DNA from: an uncultured Lachnospiraceae bacterium
Lineage (GTDB): Bacteria > Bacillota > Clostridia > Lachnospirales > Lachnospiraceae
DNA length: 64,000 nt
Assembly (NCBI GenBank): GCA_902787715.1
Contig: CADAHQ010000016.1
Span: 1-64,000 of the forward strand
Direction of reading: 5' to 3'
The position numbers and the translations under genes are program-made. Shown here piece after piece: positions 19,977 to 28,280 of the stretch. Under the pieces are notes generated by a model that had not been told where the DNA came from, searched no databases, and saw only the letters and a program-made list of their open reading frames with translations. Numbering within the stretch: position 1 is the first letter of the stretch; the number at the start of each line of letters is the position of its first letter.

Positions 19977-20441
19977 TCATTTTACATTTCCGGGGTGCAT
20001 ATACAACTCAACTCCCAAAAGGACCTCCGCAGTCCCCTCGACGATATACAGATTTTTCTCGTAGTACCTTCCAAGCAGAAGAAAATCTTGATCGTCATGC
20101 ATGTGCATAACCTCCGTCAGTCCCTCCGACTCCTCTGCAGAGAAGAAGGTGCTTGTATGTTCTGCATATTCTTTCTTCCGCGCCTCGTCAAGTTTCGACC
20201 CCCACCAGCCGCTCGCGACCAGTTCCTCCCGAAGTGATTTCCACTCTTCTGTTGACAATTTCACAGTGCATCGGTAACTATCGACTTCGTCGGTCACCGT
20301 CTTCACCATTGTGAATCGCGTAAACTGCTCTTTGCACTTCGTAAAATGCTTCTTCGCTGCGGAACGGTCGTACAGCAGGACTCCGGCCACGGCCAACGCA
20401 ACTACTGCGCACACTGACAAGATAATAACTATTTTTCTCAT
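19977..20441 (-). CDS. Membrane-anchored hypothetical protein between hydE and hydG
   Basis: 154 aa, ATG at 20441. One N-terminal helix (about 4-23), then a soluble, probably extracytoplasmic domain containing 'KLSTEEWKSLREEL', two Cys residues and several Met/His near 'VMHMHDD'. No family is recognised. The segment order (helix, 'LSxEEW', short strands near the C-terminus) is similar to the protein at 145-687. It breaks up the maturation genes hydE and hydG, 67 nt downstream of hydE, and is not a known component of H-cluster assembly, so its placement may be coincidental. Confidence 0.65.
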   Translation of the reverse strand: MRKIVIILSVCAVVALAVAGVLLYDRSAAKKHFTKCKEQFTRFTMVKTVTDEVDSYRCTVKLSTEEWKSLREELVASGWWGSKLDEARKKEYAEHTSTFFSAEESEGLTEVMHMHDDQDFLLLGRYYEKNLYIVEGTAEVLLGVELYMHPGNVK

Positions 20442-20508
20442 GAATAAACCCCCTTAGTATCACTTGCGGCAATTGACTACTTTACCATAAGTTCGTATAT
20501 TGTAGCCT

Positions 20509-21564
20509 TCAACCCAATCTGTAGTCCCCCCGATTCGTCACAATCTTGTATCCAATCGCCTCAACTCGCGCGGAAAGGCAACGCAGGCACTGTGCGGACT
20601 CCTCGCCGGTACAGATTTTATTGTCGTAGAGCTCGTACTTCTTCCGAACTCCCACCGGGCTCAAATTCGGCATCAGCACGTTGGCGCCCGCGAGGATTCC
20701 GAGCTCCCGCCCCTGTGGATGCATGGTCCCGAGGGCCGTGGTCGCAGGCAGCAGCACACGCGGGTGAACCAGCCGGATAACGCTTAGAAGAAAGCACGTG
20801 AGCTCCACGCTGCCCGCCGGTTCCTTCGCAAAGGGCGTTTCGTGATGCGGGATGAACGGTCCGATGCCGCACATCTCCGGTTTAAAGTTCTCAACAAATG
20901 CGATGTCCTTCGCGAGGTTCGCCGCCGTCTGATACGGCGATCCCACCATAAAGCCGCACCCGGTCTGGTAGCCGAGGTCCTTTAAGTCCCGCAGGCACCG
21001 CATGCGGTTTTCGTAGCTCATCTCCGCGGGATGCAGTTTTGCATAGTGCTCCGGGTCCGCGGTCTCATGCCGCAGCAGATACCGGTCCGCCCCGGCCTCG
21101 CGAAGCTTCGCATAGCTCTCCCGGCTGCGCTCCCCCATGGATAGCGTCACAGCACAGTCCGGATGGCGCTCCTTAATCTTCCGCACGATTCCGCAAAGCA
21201 CTTCATCCGTAAAATGCGCATCTTCCCCGCCCTGCATCACTATCGTGCGCAGGCCGAGCCGGTATCCTTCGTCCGCGCAGGCGAGAATCTCCTCCTCCGT
21301 GAGGCGGTACCGCTCACAATTCCGGTTGCTTCTGCGGATTCCACAATAGATGCAGTCGTTTTTGCAGATGTTACTGATCTCCAAAAGGCCCCGGATGAAA
21401 ATCTCGTTTCCGTAGATTCTCTTCTGTTCCGCCACGGCAGCCTTCGCGAGATACTCCGCAAGCTCCTCATCCCGGCCGACGATCAGTTTTTCATACTCTT
21501 CCGCGGACAGCCGGTGCGTGGCAATCAGCCGGTCCGCCAGTTGTTTCATCTCTTCATTCATCAT
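20509..21564 (-). CDS. hydE: [FeFe]-hydrogenase maturation radical SAM protein HydE
   Basis: Radical SAM enzyme that processes the HydG product toward the dithiomethylamine-bridged 2Fe subcluster. CX3CX2C motif ICKNDCIYCGIR lies near residue 70, followed by 'MQGGEDAHF' and 'HETADPEHYAKLHP', both typical of HydE. The C-terminal 'LMPNLSPVGVRKKYELYDNK' segment is also characteristic. The start is the ATG at 21564, which overlaps the stop of the preceding gene (ATGA), suggesting translational coupling; an in-frame TTG two codons earlier is less likely. Length 351 aa. Confidence 0.94.
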   Translation of the reverse strand: MMNEEMKQLADRLIATHRLSAEEYEKLIVGRDEELAEYLAKAAVAEQKRIYGNEIFIRGLLEISNICKNDCIYCGIRRSNRNCERYRLTEEEILACADEGYRLGLRTIVMQGGEDAHFTDEVLCGIVRKIKERHPDCAVTLSMGERSRESYAKLREAGADRYLLRHETADPEHYAKLHPAEMSYENRMRCLRDLKDLGYQTGCGFMVGSPYQTAANLAKDIAFVENFKPEMCGIGPFIPHHETPFAKEPAGSVELTCFLLSVIRLVHPRVLLPATTALGTMHPQGRELGILAGANVLMPNLSPVGVRKKYELYDNKICTGEESAQCLRCLSARVEAIGYKIVTNRGDYRLG

Positions 21565-22313
21565 TCGCAAACCAAAAAGCTTTTTCCGATTCCCCGGATG
21601 CGCACATGGCTTCCCTTCGTATATTTTTCAGCGGCCTCATCCGACGCCATCAAAAGAATTGTGGTGTATCTTCCGCCCAAAAGCGTCTTTACAAGCATTT
21701 TCTTCTCGTAGGTCGGGATTTGCTCCCGGGTCCACTGGAATTTCACAGTATCATCATATCCGCTGGTTACGCTGATTACCTCCGCCTCGCATTCTGTCCC
21801 GCAATGGCGGATCACGAAACGGCGCAGCACCGGAAACATTGCAGCGCAGCCGAGCAAAAGCACGATTCCCGCAGCAGCGTACACCTGCGCCCACATGACG
21901 GTGTAGTTCGGCTCCTGGAACAGAGAATCGACGTTCCCGATAAAAACAGGCTGTTGAAATTCTTCTCTCAGCCCCTGATAATATCTTTTTTCACTGGCAA
22001 TATTTTCTTTTCCGGTGATTATAATCGCCACGGCGCCGGCTACGCACAGCACGAACAAAACCGTCAATACTACTGCGAGTCCTTTCGGCATCGGTTTGAT
22101 TTCTGATACGATGTCCGGCTTCGGGCCCATGGACTCCCGGAGCGAGTCTGCCGTCAGGGCGGGTGCATTTTCCGCGTCGGTTATCTCCGTCACACGGCTA
22201 CGTACAACCATAGAGCTTCCGCAGTAACGGCAGGTTTCTTCCTCCCCTTTTCTCGCAGCGCCGCAATTCGGGCACTCGTCCAAAAATGTTTCAGTCAACG
22301 TTGATGTTTTCAC
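21561..22313 (-). CDS. Zinc-ribbon membrane protein of unknown function
   Basis: 250 aa with a GTG start at 22313, chosen because GAGGGGGG lies 4-12 bases upstream; a longer frame upstream has no such site. An N-terminal zinc ribbon has CPNCG and CRYCG (about residues 14-33). Two transmembrane helices (about 87-109 and 142-162) enclose an extracellular loop, and a C-terminal cytoplasmic domain of about 80 residues with 'TSGYDDTVKFQW' resembles DUF3592-like small beta domains. It is first in the minus-strand cluster and coupled to hydE by a 4-nt overlap. Function unknown. Confidence 0.7.
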   Translation of the reverse strand: MKTSTLTETFLDECPNCGAARKGEEETCRYCGSSMVVRSRVTEITDAENAPALTADSLRESMGPKPDIVSEIKPMPKGLAVVLTVLFVLCVAGAVAIIITGKENIASEKRYYQGLREEFQQPVFIGNVDSLFQEPNYTVMWAQVYAAAGIVLLLGCAAMFPVLRRFVIRHCGTECEAEVISVTSGYDDTVKFQWTREQIPTYEKKMLVKTLLGGRYTTILLMASDEAAEKYTKGSHVRIRGIGKSFLVCE

Positions 22314-22413
22314 GATAACCCCCCTCGATTCCGACGGAATCTTGTATTGCGAGAATAGTAACATATATTTACCTTTTCGTCAAGGACTTACTCTATTCCA
22401 GTCCAAAAAAATC

Positions 22414-22445
22414 TTGACGCAGCAGACTACATGTTATAAACTGTA
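22414..22445 (+). promoter_or_regulatory. blaI promoter with overlapping dyad operator
   Basis: A TTGACG -35 (22414-22419) and a TAAACT-like -10 (22437-22442, 17-bp spacer) precede blaI by about 90 nt. The -10 is covered by the imperfect dyad TACATGTTATAAACTGTA (22428-22445). TACA/TGTA arms are the known core of BlaI/MecI operators, so autorepression by BlaI is likely. Confidence 0.6.
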
Positions 22446-22529
22446 CGACAGACGATAATCAACACGCGAATGGAGTATTTCGGCGTGTCGATTTCGTGCA
22501 TCACAAGCAGATTTATAAGGAGAAAGAGC

Positions 22530-22892
22530 ATGAGAGATTATCCGTCATTAGGAGAAATGGAAGCCCGATTTGCCGAAATTATATGGAACACGGCTCCGGT
22601 TTCCAGCTCGGAACTCGTTCGAAGAGCAAAGGAGGAACTAAACTGGGCTCGTACAACCACACATACGGTTATTCGAAAGTTGTGCGAGAAAGGATTGTTT
22701 GTTCGAGATGCTGAAGGAATCGTAAGAATTGTTCTTTCCCGGGAAGAGTACTATTCCGGAAGAGGCAGGCAGTTCGTTAACATCGCCTACGATGGGTCTT
22801 TGCCTATGTTTATTGCCGGTTTTGTGAAGAAGCAGAAACTCTCCGAAAAGGATATTGATGAAATCATTGAGCTATTGAACAAAAAGCGATGA
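22530..22892 (+). CDS. blaI: BlaI/MecI family transcriptional repressor
   Basis: 120 aa winged-helix repressor. 'LGEMEARFAEIIWNTAPVSSSELV' followed by 'WARTTTHTVIRKLCEKGLF' is the typical BlaI DNA-binding domain (about residues 5-70). The C-terminal helices form the dimer domain in which BlaR1-type proteases cleave. ATG at 22530 has AAGGAGA upstream; the upstream in-frame extension has no family features. The downstream gene encodes its cognate membrane protease 16 nt later. Likely represses its own promoter and the gene at 24400 through TACA/GACTA dyads. Confidence 0.92.
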   Translation: MRDYPSLGEMEARFAEIIWNTAPVSSSELVRRAKEELNWARTTTHTVIRKLCEKGLFVRDAEGIVRIVLSREEYYSGRGRQFVNIAYDGSLPMFIAGFVKKQKLSEKDIDEIIELLNKKR

Positions 22893-22908
22893 ATCCGGGG
22901 AGGTCACG

Positions 22909-24231
22909 ATGACGAAAGTATTTCTGGTTTTGTTGAATATCAGTTTGAGCTCCTCGATTATGATTGCCGTTGTTCTTTTGATACGAAAGATTACCAAACG
23001 GCGGTGTAACCGAATCCTCTGCGTCTTATGGGGTTTGGTATTTCTGCGTCTGTTATGTCCGTTCACTATCAGTGATATCGCCTCGGTTTCCGGTCCGTTA
23101 CCGAATGCTCTGACACTGATTGAACAGCCGGCGGACAACACCCCCATTGCGACGGACGCTCCACAATTGAATTCCGAAACCGGGAAGGTGATGGTATCGG
23201 CGGAAAAAGAGAGCGCGGAACAAAGCATTTTGCGAACATCGATTCGAGTAGCATGTTTTGTGTGGCTGGCCGGTGTTGCAGTAATGCTGTGTTATTTCTG
23301 TATAACTGCACGACATCTCGGGCAGGCCATTGCTTCAGGCGTCGAAGCACAAGGGGTTGTTCGATGTGCGGCAATATCGGTTCCTTTTGTCTTTGGGATT
23401 GTGCATCCACGAATCTATGTTCCAGTTGATATCGATGAGGATTGTTTGAACAACGTTATCGCACACGAAAGAACCCATGTCCGTCACAGAGACCATCTCC
23501 GAAAGATTTTGTATACATTGGTCTTATCCGTGTACTGGTTTCACCCCCTCGTATGGATTGCTTTCTTTCTTTCCGCCAGAGACATTGAAATGGCTTGCGA
23601 TGACGTTGTGATAAAGAACATGAACGCTGAGGAAAGGAACCATTATGTTATATCAATCCTTTCCTTCGGAACCGAATGGCCGCGCGTCAGAAGGCAGTAT
23701 GTCGGGTTTTCGGATTCTTCCTTGAAAGAGCGGTTGGAAAATATAGCTATGAATCAATGCAGCAGCCGTCTTTTTAAAGCAACCATCGTAACGGTAGGAA
23801 TTGCTGTATTTTCCGCAACCTTGATTTTCGGAGCGAAAGCCATGTCTGCAAGTGAAGAAACCATGAATGATACAGATGTAACGATTCTGGGTGTAGAAGA
23901 AGCTGACTTCGAGTGGAATGCCGACCAATATGATCTCGGTATATTCGTATGGGAAATCGCTCCTGACAATTATCGATGCATGCTTGTGCGGTGCGACGTC
24001 GCCTGGGAGGATGCAAAGAATCAAGTCATGGTCGCAGCTATAAAGAACCAAGGAAAAACGATCGCTCAGGCGCGAGAATTCCTTGCAGCGGAAACGACTC
24101 CTAAAGAAAGGATTTTGGTGAAATATTTTCCGAGTGGTTCGGCCATTTACAGTCATATCGGACACACTTACACTTCCCGAGAAGACGAAAATGCATTCCT
24201 GACATATTTACGAGGATTGCTTCTCAGCTGA
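22909..24231 (+). CDS. blaR1: BlaR1-like M56 family membrane metallopeptidase
   Basis: 440 aa. Membrane helices near residues 5-22, 35-52 and 112-130 flank the M56 peptidase domain, with zinc motif HERTH in 'NVIAHERTHVRHRDHL' (about residues 184-200) and the second ligand region 'DIEMACDDVVI'. A fourth helix near 290-310 leads to an extracellular region of about 130 residues. That region is too short for, and unlike, the penicillin-binding sensor of classical BlaR1 and lacks an SxxK motif that I can see, so the inducing signal is probably not a beta-lactam acylation. Partner of the adjacent BlaI. Confidence 0.85.
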   Translation: MTKVFLVLLNISLSSSIMIAVVLLIRKITKRRCNRILCVLWGLVFLRLLCPFTISDIASVSGPLPNALTLIEQPADNTPIATDAPQLNSETGKVMVSAEKESAEQSILRTSIRVACFVWLAGVAVMLCYFCITARHLGQAIASGVEAQGVVRCAAISVPFVFGIVHPRIYVPVDIDEDCLNNVIAHERTHVRHRDHLRKILYTLVLSVYWFHPLVWIAFFLSARDIEMACDDVVIKNMNAEERNHYVISILSFGTEWPRVRRQYVGFSDSSLKERLENIAMNQCSSRLFKATIVTVGIAVFSATLIFGAKAMSASEETMNDTDVTILGVEEADFEWNADQYDLGIFVWEIAPDNYRCMLVRCDVAWEDAKNQVMVAAIKNQGKTIAQAREFLAAETTPKERILVKYFPSGSAIYSHIGHTYTSREDENAFLTYLRGLLLS

Positions 24232-24239
24232 TAAAGGCG

Positions 24240-24310
24240 GACTATTTGAAATAGTCGTTGACAAACGGGACGATATGTGATAGTCTTAAAGCGGACTACA
24301 ACATATCGTC
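24240..24310 (+). promoter_or_regulatory. Promoter with BlaI-like palindrome and long leader dyad
   Basis: Perfect palindrome GACTATTTGAAATAGTC (24240-24256) abuts a TTGACA -35 (24258-24263) and a weak TAGTCT -10 (24281-24286, 17-bp spacer). Overlapping the -10 is a longer dyad: GACGATATGT (24269-24278) with ACATATCGTC (24301-24310), containing TAGTC (24281-24285) with GACTA (24294-24298). The GACTA/TAGTC half-sites occur in both elements, as expected for two repressor-dimer sites. The leader would also form a stable RNA hairpin. Confidence 0.65.
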
Positions 24311-24399
24311 TCTTTTTGCAGGTATCTGCAGAGATTTGTGTTCGAGCAGTACGCGCGGTCGCAGAACTATTAGCTTATCATGAAAAGGAGGAATCGATT

Positions 24400-25701
24400 A
24401 TGGCACGAAAAAGATTAACGAAAATAATAGCCGCAGTAATTGTGGCTATGATAGCCGGAGCAATCGTGATTTGTGTAATTCATAACAGCAGGAACAAGGA
24501 ACCGGTCGCAAAGGCGGAGGAGACTACCTGCGATAGGGATGCAGAATTTGCCGCCGATCTTGAGAAACTTACGGACTCTGAAATCGAAGCGGCCTATTAC
24601 CCGTCCAATTATACCGGATTTCGGTATTCCAGTCTCCCGGGCATGTCCACGTGGCCTTACGGCAATCATCAGAACATGGTAGATGTTTGTCAGATTCCGG
24701 AAGAGGTATTGGAACAGCTTTCCACATCGGATTTGGTTCAAACAGTCATGTTCTATCCCCTGTTGGATGACATCTACGCCTTTGATAGTGTTGATGACGG
24801 ATTTGAAATTGTAAAGGACCACTTCCGCGGTCTTGCGGAATTATGCGCGCGAACGGACCGCGTTGAGTGTCTGTACAATTGGCTGCGAGACAATCGCGAG
24901 TGGTTTGCTTCCACCCCCACGACGTCCGGCAACTTGTATGTAGATTATCTGGAAAAGAGTCAGCGGACTCGATTCTTCCTTTTGGCCAATCGAGAAGCTT
25001 TTTTCACAGAGGAAATCAACAGCACGGAAGCTGTTATAGATGCAGTTAATGCGATTCTTTCCGAAAGCAATGGCGAAACACGCGAAGATAATAGCAGGGA
25101 TTACAGCCTTGTGGAATACATAGACTTCGTGTCTCTTGTACAGGAAAGCATGCAAACTGTCTATACACCCCGAGGTGGTCCGATGGATGCCAAAACTTAC
25201 AGTGTGGCGGAACTATGGTTGTGTAGCGACAATGTATGTAGAACAATTTTCTTTAATGATTTTTCGTCGGCCGCAAAAACGAGCATGAAAAACTTCATGT
25301 ATTCAAGATTCGGTTTAAATCCTGATTCCGGACGTGGAGCATCAGTAAAGTATAATTGTCACTCTTATGCATGGTATTCAACCAGTAGTAGCAATCCCAA
25401 TTGGATTGAAATTTTCAACACTACGAATTATACAACTGCCACGATGCAAAGTGTTAATGTGGGCGGAATCATTGTATATTGCGAATCTTATGGCGGCAAC
25501 ATCGGTCCGAGCACGGAACGAAAGCACAGTGCAATTGTTACAGGAAAAATATATCACCCGGTGCAGACTAATACGGTAACTGATTTCACCATGAAATCCA
25601 AATGGGGAATGTACGGTCTATATACACATAATCTTGCAAACTGCCCATACTATTACTATGATTCAACGAATTATGTCAGTGATCGGCTGTACTACAATTA
25701 A
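24400..25701 (+). CDS. Secreted or membrane-anchored protein with a possible NlpC/CHAP-like Cys-His domain
   Basis: 433 aa from the ATG at 24400, preceded by AAAAGGAGG. One N-terminal hydrophobic segment (about 8-28) acts as signal anchor. The middle (about 40-290) is alpha-helical and unrecognised. The C-terminal about 130 residues hold 'YNCHSYAWYS', then 'GGIIVYCES' and 'ERKHSAIV'. A Cys followed by an aromatic helix, then a His before a hydrophobic strand, is the layout of NlpC/P60- and CHAP-type cysteine amidases, so cell-wall or peptide hydrolysis is plausible. Transcribed from a promoter with BlaI-like operators, hence probably the output gene of the BlaI/BlaR1 pair. Confidence 0.7.
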   Translation: MARKRLTKIIAAVIVAMIAGAIVICVIHNSRNKEPVAKAEETTCDRDAEFAADLEKLTDSEIEAAYYPSNYTGFRYSSLPGMSTWPYGNHQNMVDVCQIPEEVLEQLSTSDLVQTVMFYPLLDDIYAFDSVDDGFEIVKDHFRGLAELCARTDRVECLYNWLRDNREWFASTPTTSGNLYVDYLEKSQRTRFFLLANREAFFTEEINSTEAVIDAVNAILSESNGETREDNSRDYSLVEYIDFVSLVQESMQTVYTPRGGPMDAKTYSVAELWLCSDNVCRTIFFNDFSSAAKTSMKNFMYSRFGLNPDSGRGASVKYNCHSYAWYSTSSSNPNWIEIFNTTNYTTATMQSVNVGGIIVYCESYGGNIGPSTERKHSAIVTGKIYHPVQTNTVTDFTMKSKWGMYGLYTHNLANCPYYYYDSTNYVSDRLYYN

Positions 25702-25794
25702 CCATGTGTAGCAGTCAAATTGTAATGCCTTTGAAACGAGGTTATCACCTATGTTATGAGCGGATATCGCGAAATCTTGCTGTCGCCGCCCGTC

Positions 25795-25823
25795 TTGTCA
25801 TTCACAAAAAACCGTGTTATACT
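25795..25823 (+). promoter_or_regulatory. Promoter of the HIT-family gene
   Basis: TTGTCA (25795-25800), a 17-bp spacer and TATACT (25818-25823) form a near-consensus vegetative promoter 73 nt before the ATG of the HIT gene. Confidence 0.75.
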
Positions 25824-25895
25824 TTACCCGGAACGTCGCTTTGTTGATTACATTCACCGGTCACGGCAGCGGACGTTCCGGAAAGGAGTCTCACC

Positions 25896-26306
25896 ATGGA
25901 CGATTGTATTTTCTGCAAACTCGCGAACGGAGTTTTTCCCACCGCAACCGTATATGAAGACGAGGATTTTCGGGCCATCCTCGACATCGCGCCTGCCCAC
26001 AAGGGGCATGTCATTCTGCTCCCGAAGACGCACGCCGACAACCTCTACGAGCTCGATGACGCCATCGCCGCGAAGGCACTTCCCATCGCGAAGAAGATTG
26101 CGATTGCCGTAAAGAAGGCGACCGGGTGCGACGGAATCAACATCCTGCAGAACAACGAGCCTGCCGCAGGGCAGACCGTCTTCCATCTGCACATCCACAT
26201 CATCCCGCGCTACGCGGATGACGGCATCCTTCCGGTATGGCCCCAGGGTTCCTACGCCGACGGCGAAGCCGCCGACTGGGCAGCCAAAATCGTGGCGGAG
26301 CTGTAA
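25896..26306 (+). CDS. HIT family nucleotide hydrolase (Hint-like)
   Basis: 136-aa cytoplasmic protein of the histidine-triad superfamily, likely hydrolysing nucleoside phosphoramidates or adenylated substrates. The triad HLHIHIIPR (about residues 97-105) supplies the catalytic His. 'CIFCK' at the N-terminus and a conserved 'GHVILLPKTH' (about 37-46) are typical of Hint proteins. AAAGGAG precedes the ATG. Single-gene unit with its own promoter and terminator. Confidence 0.93.
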   Translation: MDDCIFCKLANGVFPTATVYEDEDFRAILDIAPAHKGHVILLPKTHADNLYELDDAIAAKALPIAKKIAIAVKKATGCDGINILQNNEPAAGQTVFHLHIHIIPRYADDGILPVWPQGSYADGEAADWAAKIVAEL

Positions 26307-26336
26307 TCTAATTTCACAATCATTCCCGAACGTAAA

Positions 26337-26367
26337 ATGCGGAACCCTTCGCGGGTTCCGCATCTTT
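26337..26367. terminator. Terminator between the convergent HIT and murG genes
   Basis: Perfect 11-bp stem ATGCGGAACCC / GGGTTCCGCAT (26337-26347 with 26353-26363), loop TTCGC, followed by CTTTTG on the plus strand and TTTTACG on the minus strand. It can serve both convergent transcripts. Confidence 0.85.
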
Positions 26368-26394
26368 TGTATTCGTCACTTTTCGTCTGCGCTG

Positions 26395-27492
26395 TTATTC
26401 CACGTCTTCCGCTGCAGCCCCTGTTGCACCGCCATCCTCGGCCAATTCCGTAAGCAGCGCCACAATAGTTTCCGTGGCGTCCGAAGACGGGCTCGCCGCC
26501 ATCGCGTCGATATATTGCTGCCGGTTCTCGTACAAGTCTTTCACCGCAGCCGTCAGCACCTCGGGCGTCACCTCCGACTCCTGCAGCACCTTGCTGAAAC
26601 CTTGTTTTGCGAAGGATTCCGCATTCAATATCTGGTCTCCACGGCTCGCTTCCGCAGAAAGCGGAATCAGAATGTTCGGCTTATGCAACGCAAGAAGCTC
26701 ACAGATGGCATTGGCCCCGGCCCGCGAGATTACCACGTCGGCCATGGCAAGCACATCCTTCATCTCTTTGTCGCAATATTCGCGCTGTTCGTACCCCGCA
26801 GCGGTCACTCCGGGGTCGGTTTTTCCCTTCCCGCACAGGTGAAGAACGTCAAATTCCGGCAGAAGCGTCGGCAATGCCGCCCGAACCGCCTCGTTCACAC
26901 GAACCGCTCCGGTACTTCCGCCGACCACAAGAATGACCGGCTTTGCTCCGTCAAACCCTGCATATGCCAGACCTGCCTCGCGCGTTCCCGTAAAGAGCTC
27001 TTTCCGAATCGGTGTTCCCGTGTGAATACCCTTGCCCTTCGTATGCGGCAGGGTTTCCGCGAAATTGCAGCAAATCTTTGTCGCATATCGCAGGCTCAGC
27101 CGGTTCGCGAGTCCCGGTGTCATGTCCGATTCGTGAATCACCGTAGGAATCTTCTTTTTTCCTGCCGCAACCACAACCGGCACCGAGACAAATCCACCCT
27201 TAGAAAACACCACGGACGGCTTCAGTTCCTTAAGGATCTTCTTCGCCTCATGGTAACCGTGCTGCACACGGAACGGATCCGTAAAATTCTTCATGGAGAA
27301 ATATCTCCGCAATTTTCCGGAACTGATTCCATAGTATGGGATCCCGAGATTCTCAATCAGCTCCTTCTCGATACCCGTTTTGGATCCGATGTAGAAAACC
27401 TCAAATCCTTCTTCCTTCAGCCGGTCAATCAGCGCAATATTCGGGGTCACATGCCCCGCCGTTCCGCCGCCGGTGAGAACAATTCTCTTCAT
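26395..27492 (-). CDS. murG: UDP-N-acetylglucosamine:lipid I GlcNAc transferase
   Basis: Peripheral membrane GT-B enzyme that converts lipid I to lipid II in peptidoglycan synthesis. The N-terminal 'LTGGGTAGHVTPNIAL' glycine loop, 'SKGGFVSVPVVVAA', 'HESDMTPGLANRL' and the C-terminal donor-site 'SRAGANAICELLAL' are family hallmarks. 365 aa, with about 15 extra Ala/Glu-rich residues at the C-terminus. It is not embedded in a dcw division cluster here but stands alone, as in many Lachnospiraceae. Confidence 0.95.
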   Translation of the reverse strand: MKRIVLTGGGTAGHVTPNIALIDRLKEEGFEVFYIGSKTGIEKELIENLGIPYYGISSGKLRRYFSMKNFTDPFRVQHGYHEAKKILKELKPSVVFSKGGFVSVPVVVAAGKKKIPTVIHESDMTPGLANRLSLRYATKICCNFAETLPHTKGKGIHTGTPIRKELFTGTREAGLAYAGFDGAKPVILVVGGSTGAVRVNEAVRAALPTLLPEFDVLHLCGKGKTDPGVTAAGYEQREYCDKEMKDVLAMADVVISRAGANAICELLALHKPNILIPLSAEASRGDQILNAESFAKQGFSKVLQESEVTPEVLTAAVKDLYENRQQYIDAMAASPSSDATETIVALLTELAEDGGATGAAAEDVE

Positions 27493-27564
27493 GCTTTCGT
27501 GAAAAAGGCAAATGCCGATGCATTTGCCTGTCCTTTCTTTTCGATTCCCGCATCCGTCCGGCGT

Positions 27565-27825
27565 TTACTGCTTCTCTGCCTTGTACGCCGTGAGCGCTTT
27601 CGCGAGCTGATCCGGGCACGATGTCGACTTGTATCCGCAACGAATCCCCTGCAACTTCTCAATCACCTCATCTACAGGCATCCCGTCGACCAGTCGGCCG
27701 ATGCCCTGAAGATTGCCGTTGCAACCGCCGGTATAAACAACGTTGCGCACTACTTCTACGCCGTTTTCCTCTACGATGTCATACGAAATCTGCGACGAGC
27801 AGGTTCCGCTTGTTCTGTAAACCAT
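27565..27825 (-). CDS. TSCPD domain protein (TIGR03905 type)
   Basis: 86 aa from the ATG at 27825, which has AAAGGAGG upstream; the open frame further 5' is not supported. The sequence contains 'TGGCNGNLQGI' and 'GYKSTSCPDQLAKAL', with the TSCPD signature near the C-terminus and four or five Cys positions. The same domain is found at the C-terminus of some B12-dependent ribonucleotide reductases and as a stand-alone protein in clostridia. Function is uncertain; metal or nucleotide-related binding has been suggested by its Cys pattern. Confidence 0.85.
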   Translation of the reverse strand: MVYRTSGTCSSQISYDIVEENGVEVVRNVVYTGGCNGNLQGIGRLVDGMPVDEVIEKLQGIRCGYKSTSCPDQLAKALTAYKAEKQ

Positions 27826-27951
27826 AGCAAACCTCCTTTGGCTCCTTCCGGAGTCCTCTTCTGTATACCACAAAGCGACGCGGAAAGCAAGTGCAATCTC
27901 ACCCATCCGCCGGTTGCTTCTCTCTTCTGCGCCGCTGCAGCCCGCCTTTTC

Positions 27952-28158
27952 CTACACTGCGCGGCCCCGAACCGCCTCCAGGCGCTTAGCCACCTCTTCC
28001 TCCGAAAGATTGAGCCATTTGCATGCCAGTTCCATCGATACATCGCCCGCATCAAGCATGGAGAGAACGACTTCCTCGCGACCTTCTTCGCGGCCCATTT
28101 CAATTCCAGCTTCCTTTGCGATTCTGCGTTCCTCACGCAGCTTCATCTCCAACGTCAT
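27952..28158 (-). pseudogene. C-terminal remnant of an Rpn/PD-(D/E)XK-type nuclease protein
   Basis: A 68-residue ORF starting 'MTLEMKLREERRIAKEAG' and consisting of a charged helix followed by 'LSMLDAGDVSMELACKWLNLSEEEVAKRLE'. This matches the C-terminal tail seen in Rpn-family (PDDEXK_2) recombination-promoting nuclease/transposase proteins; the catalytic nuclease part is missing. The upstream sequence shows no in-frame continuation. A GGAGG-type site precedes the ATG, so the short protein could still be made. Probably a decayed mobile-type gene. Confidence 0.5.
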
Positions 28159-28280
28159 AAGGCTCCTCCCTTCCTTACTCTTTCGGTTTCAATGTATCAT
28201 AAACGGCACAAGATTACAAGTGTCATCGAGGGCTCCTTACAACCCTCAACAAATTCTTCCGACAACTTTTACGACAACAA

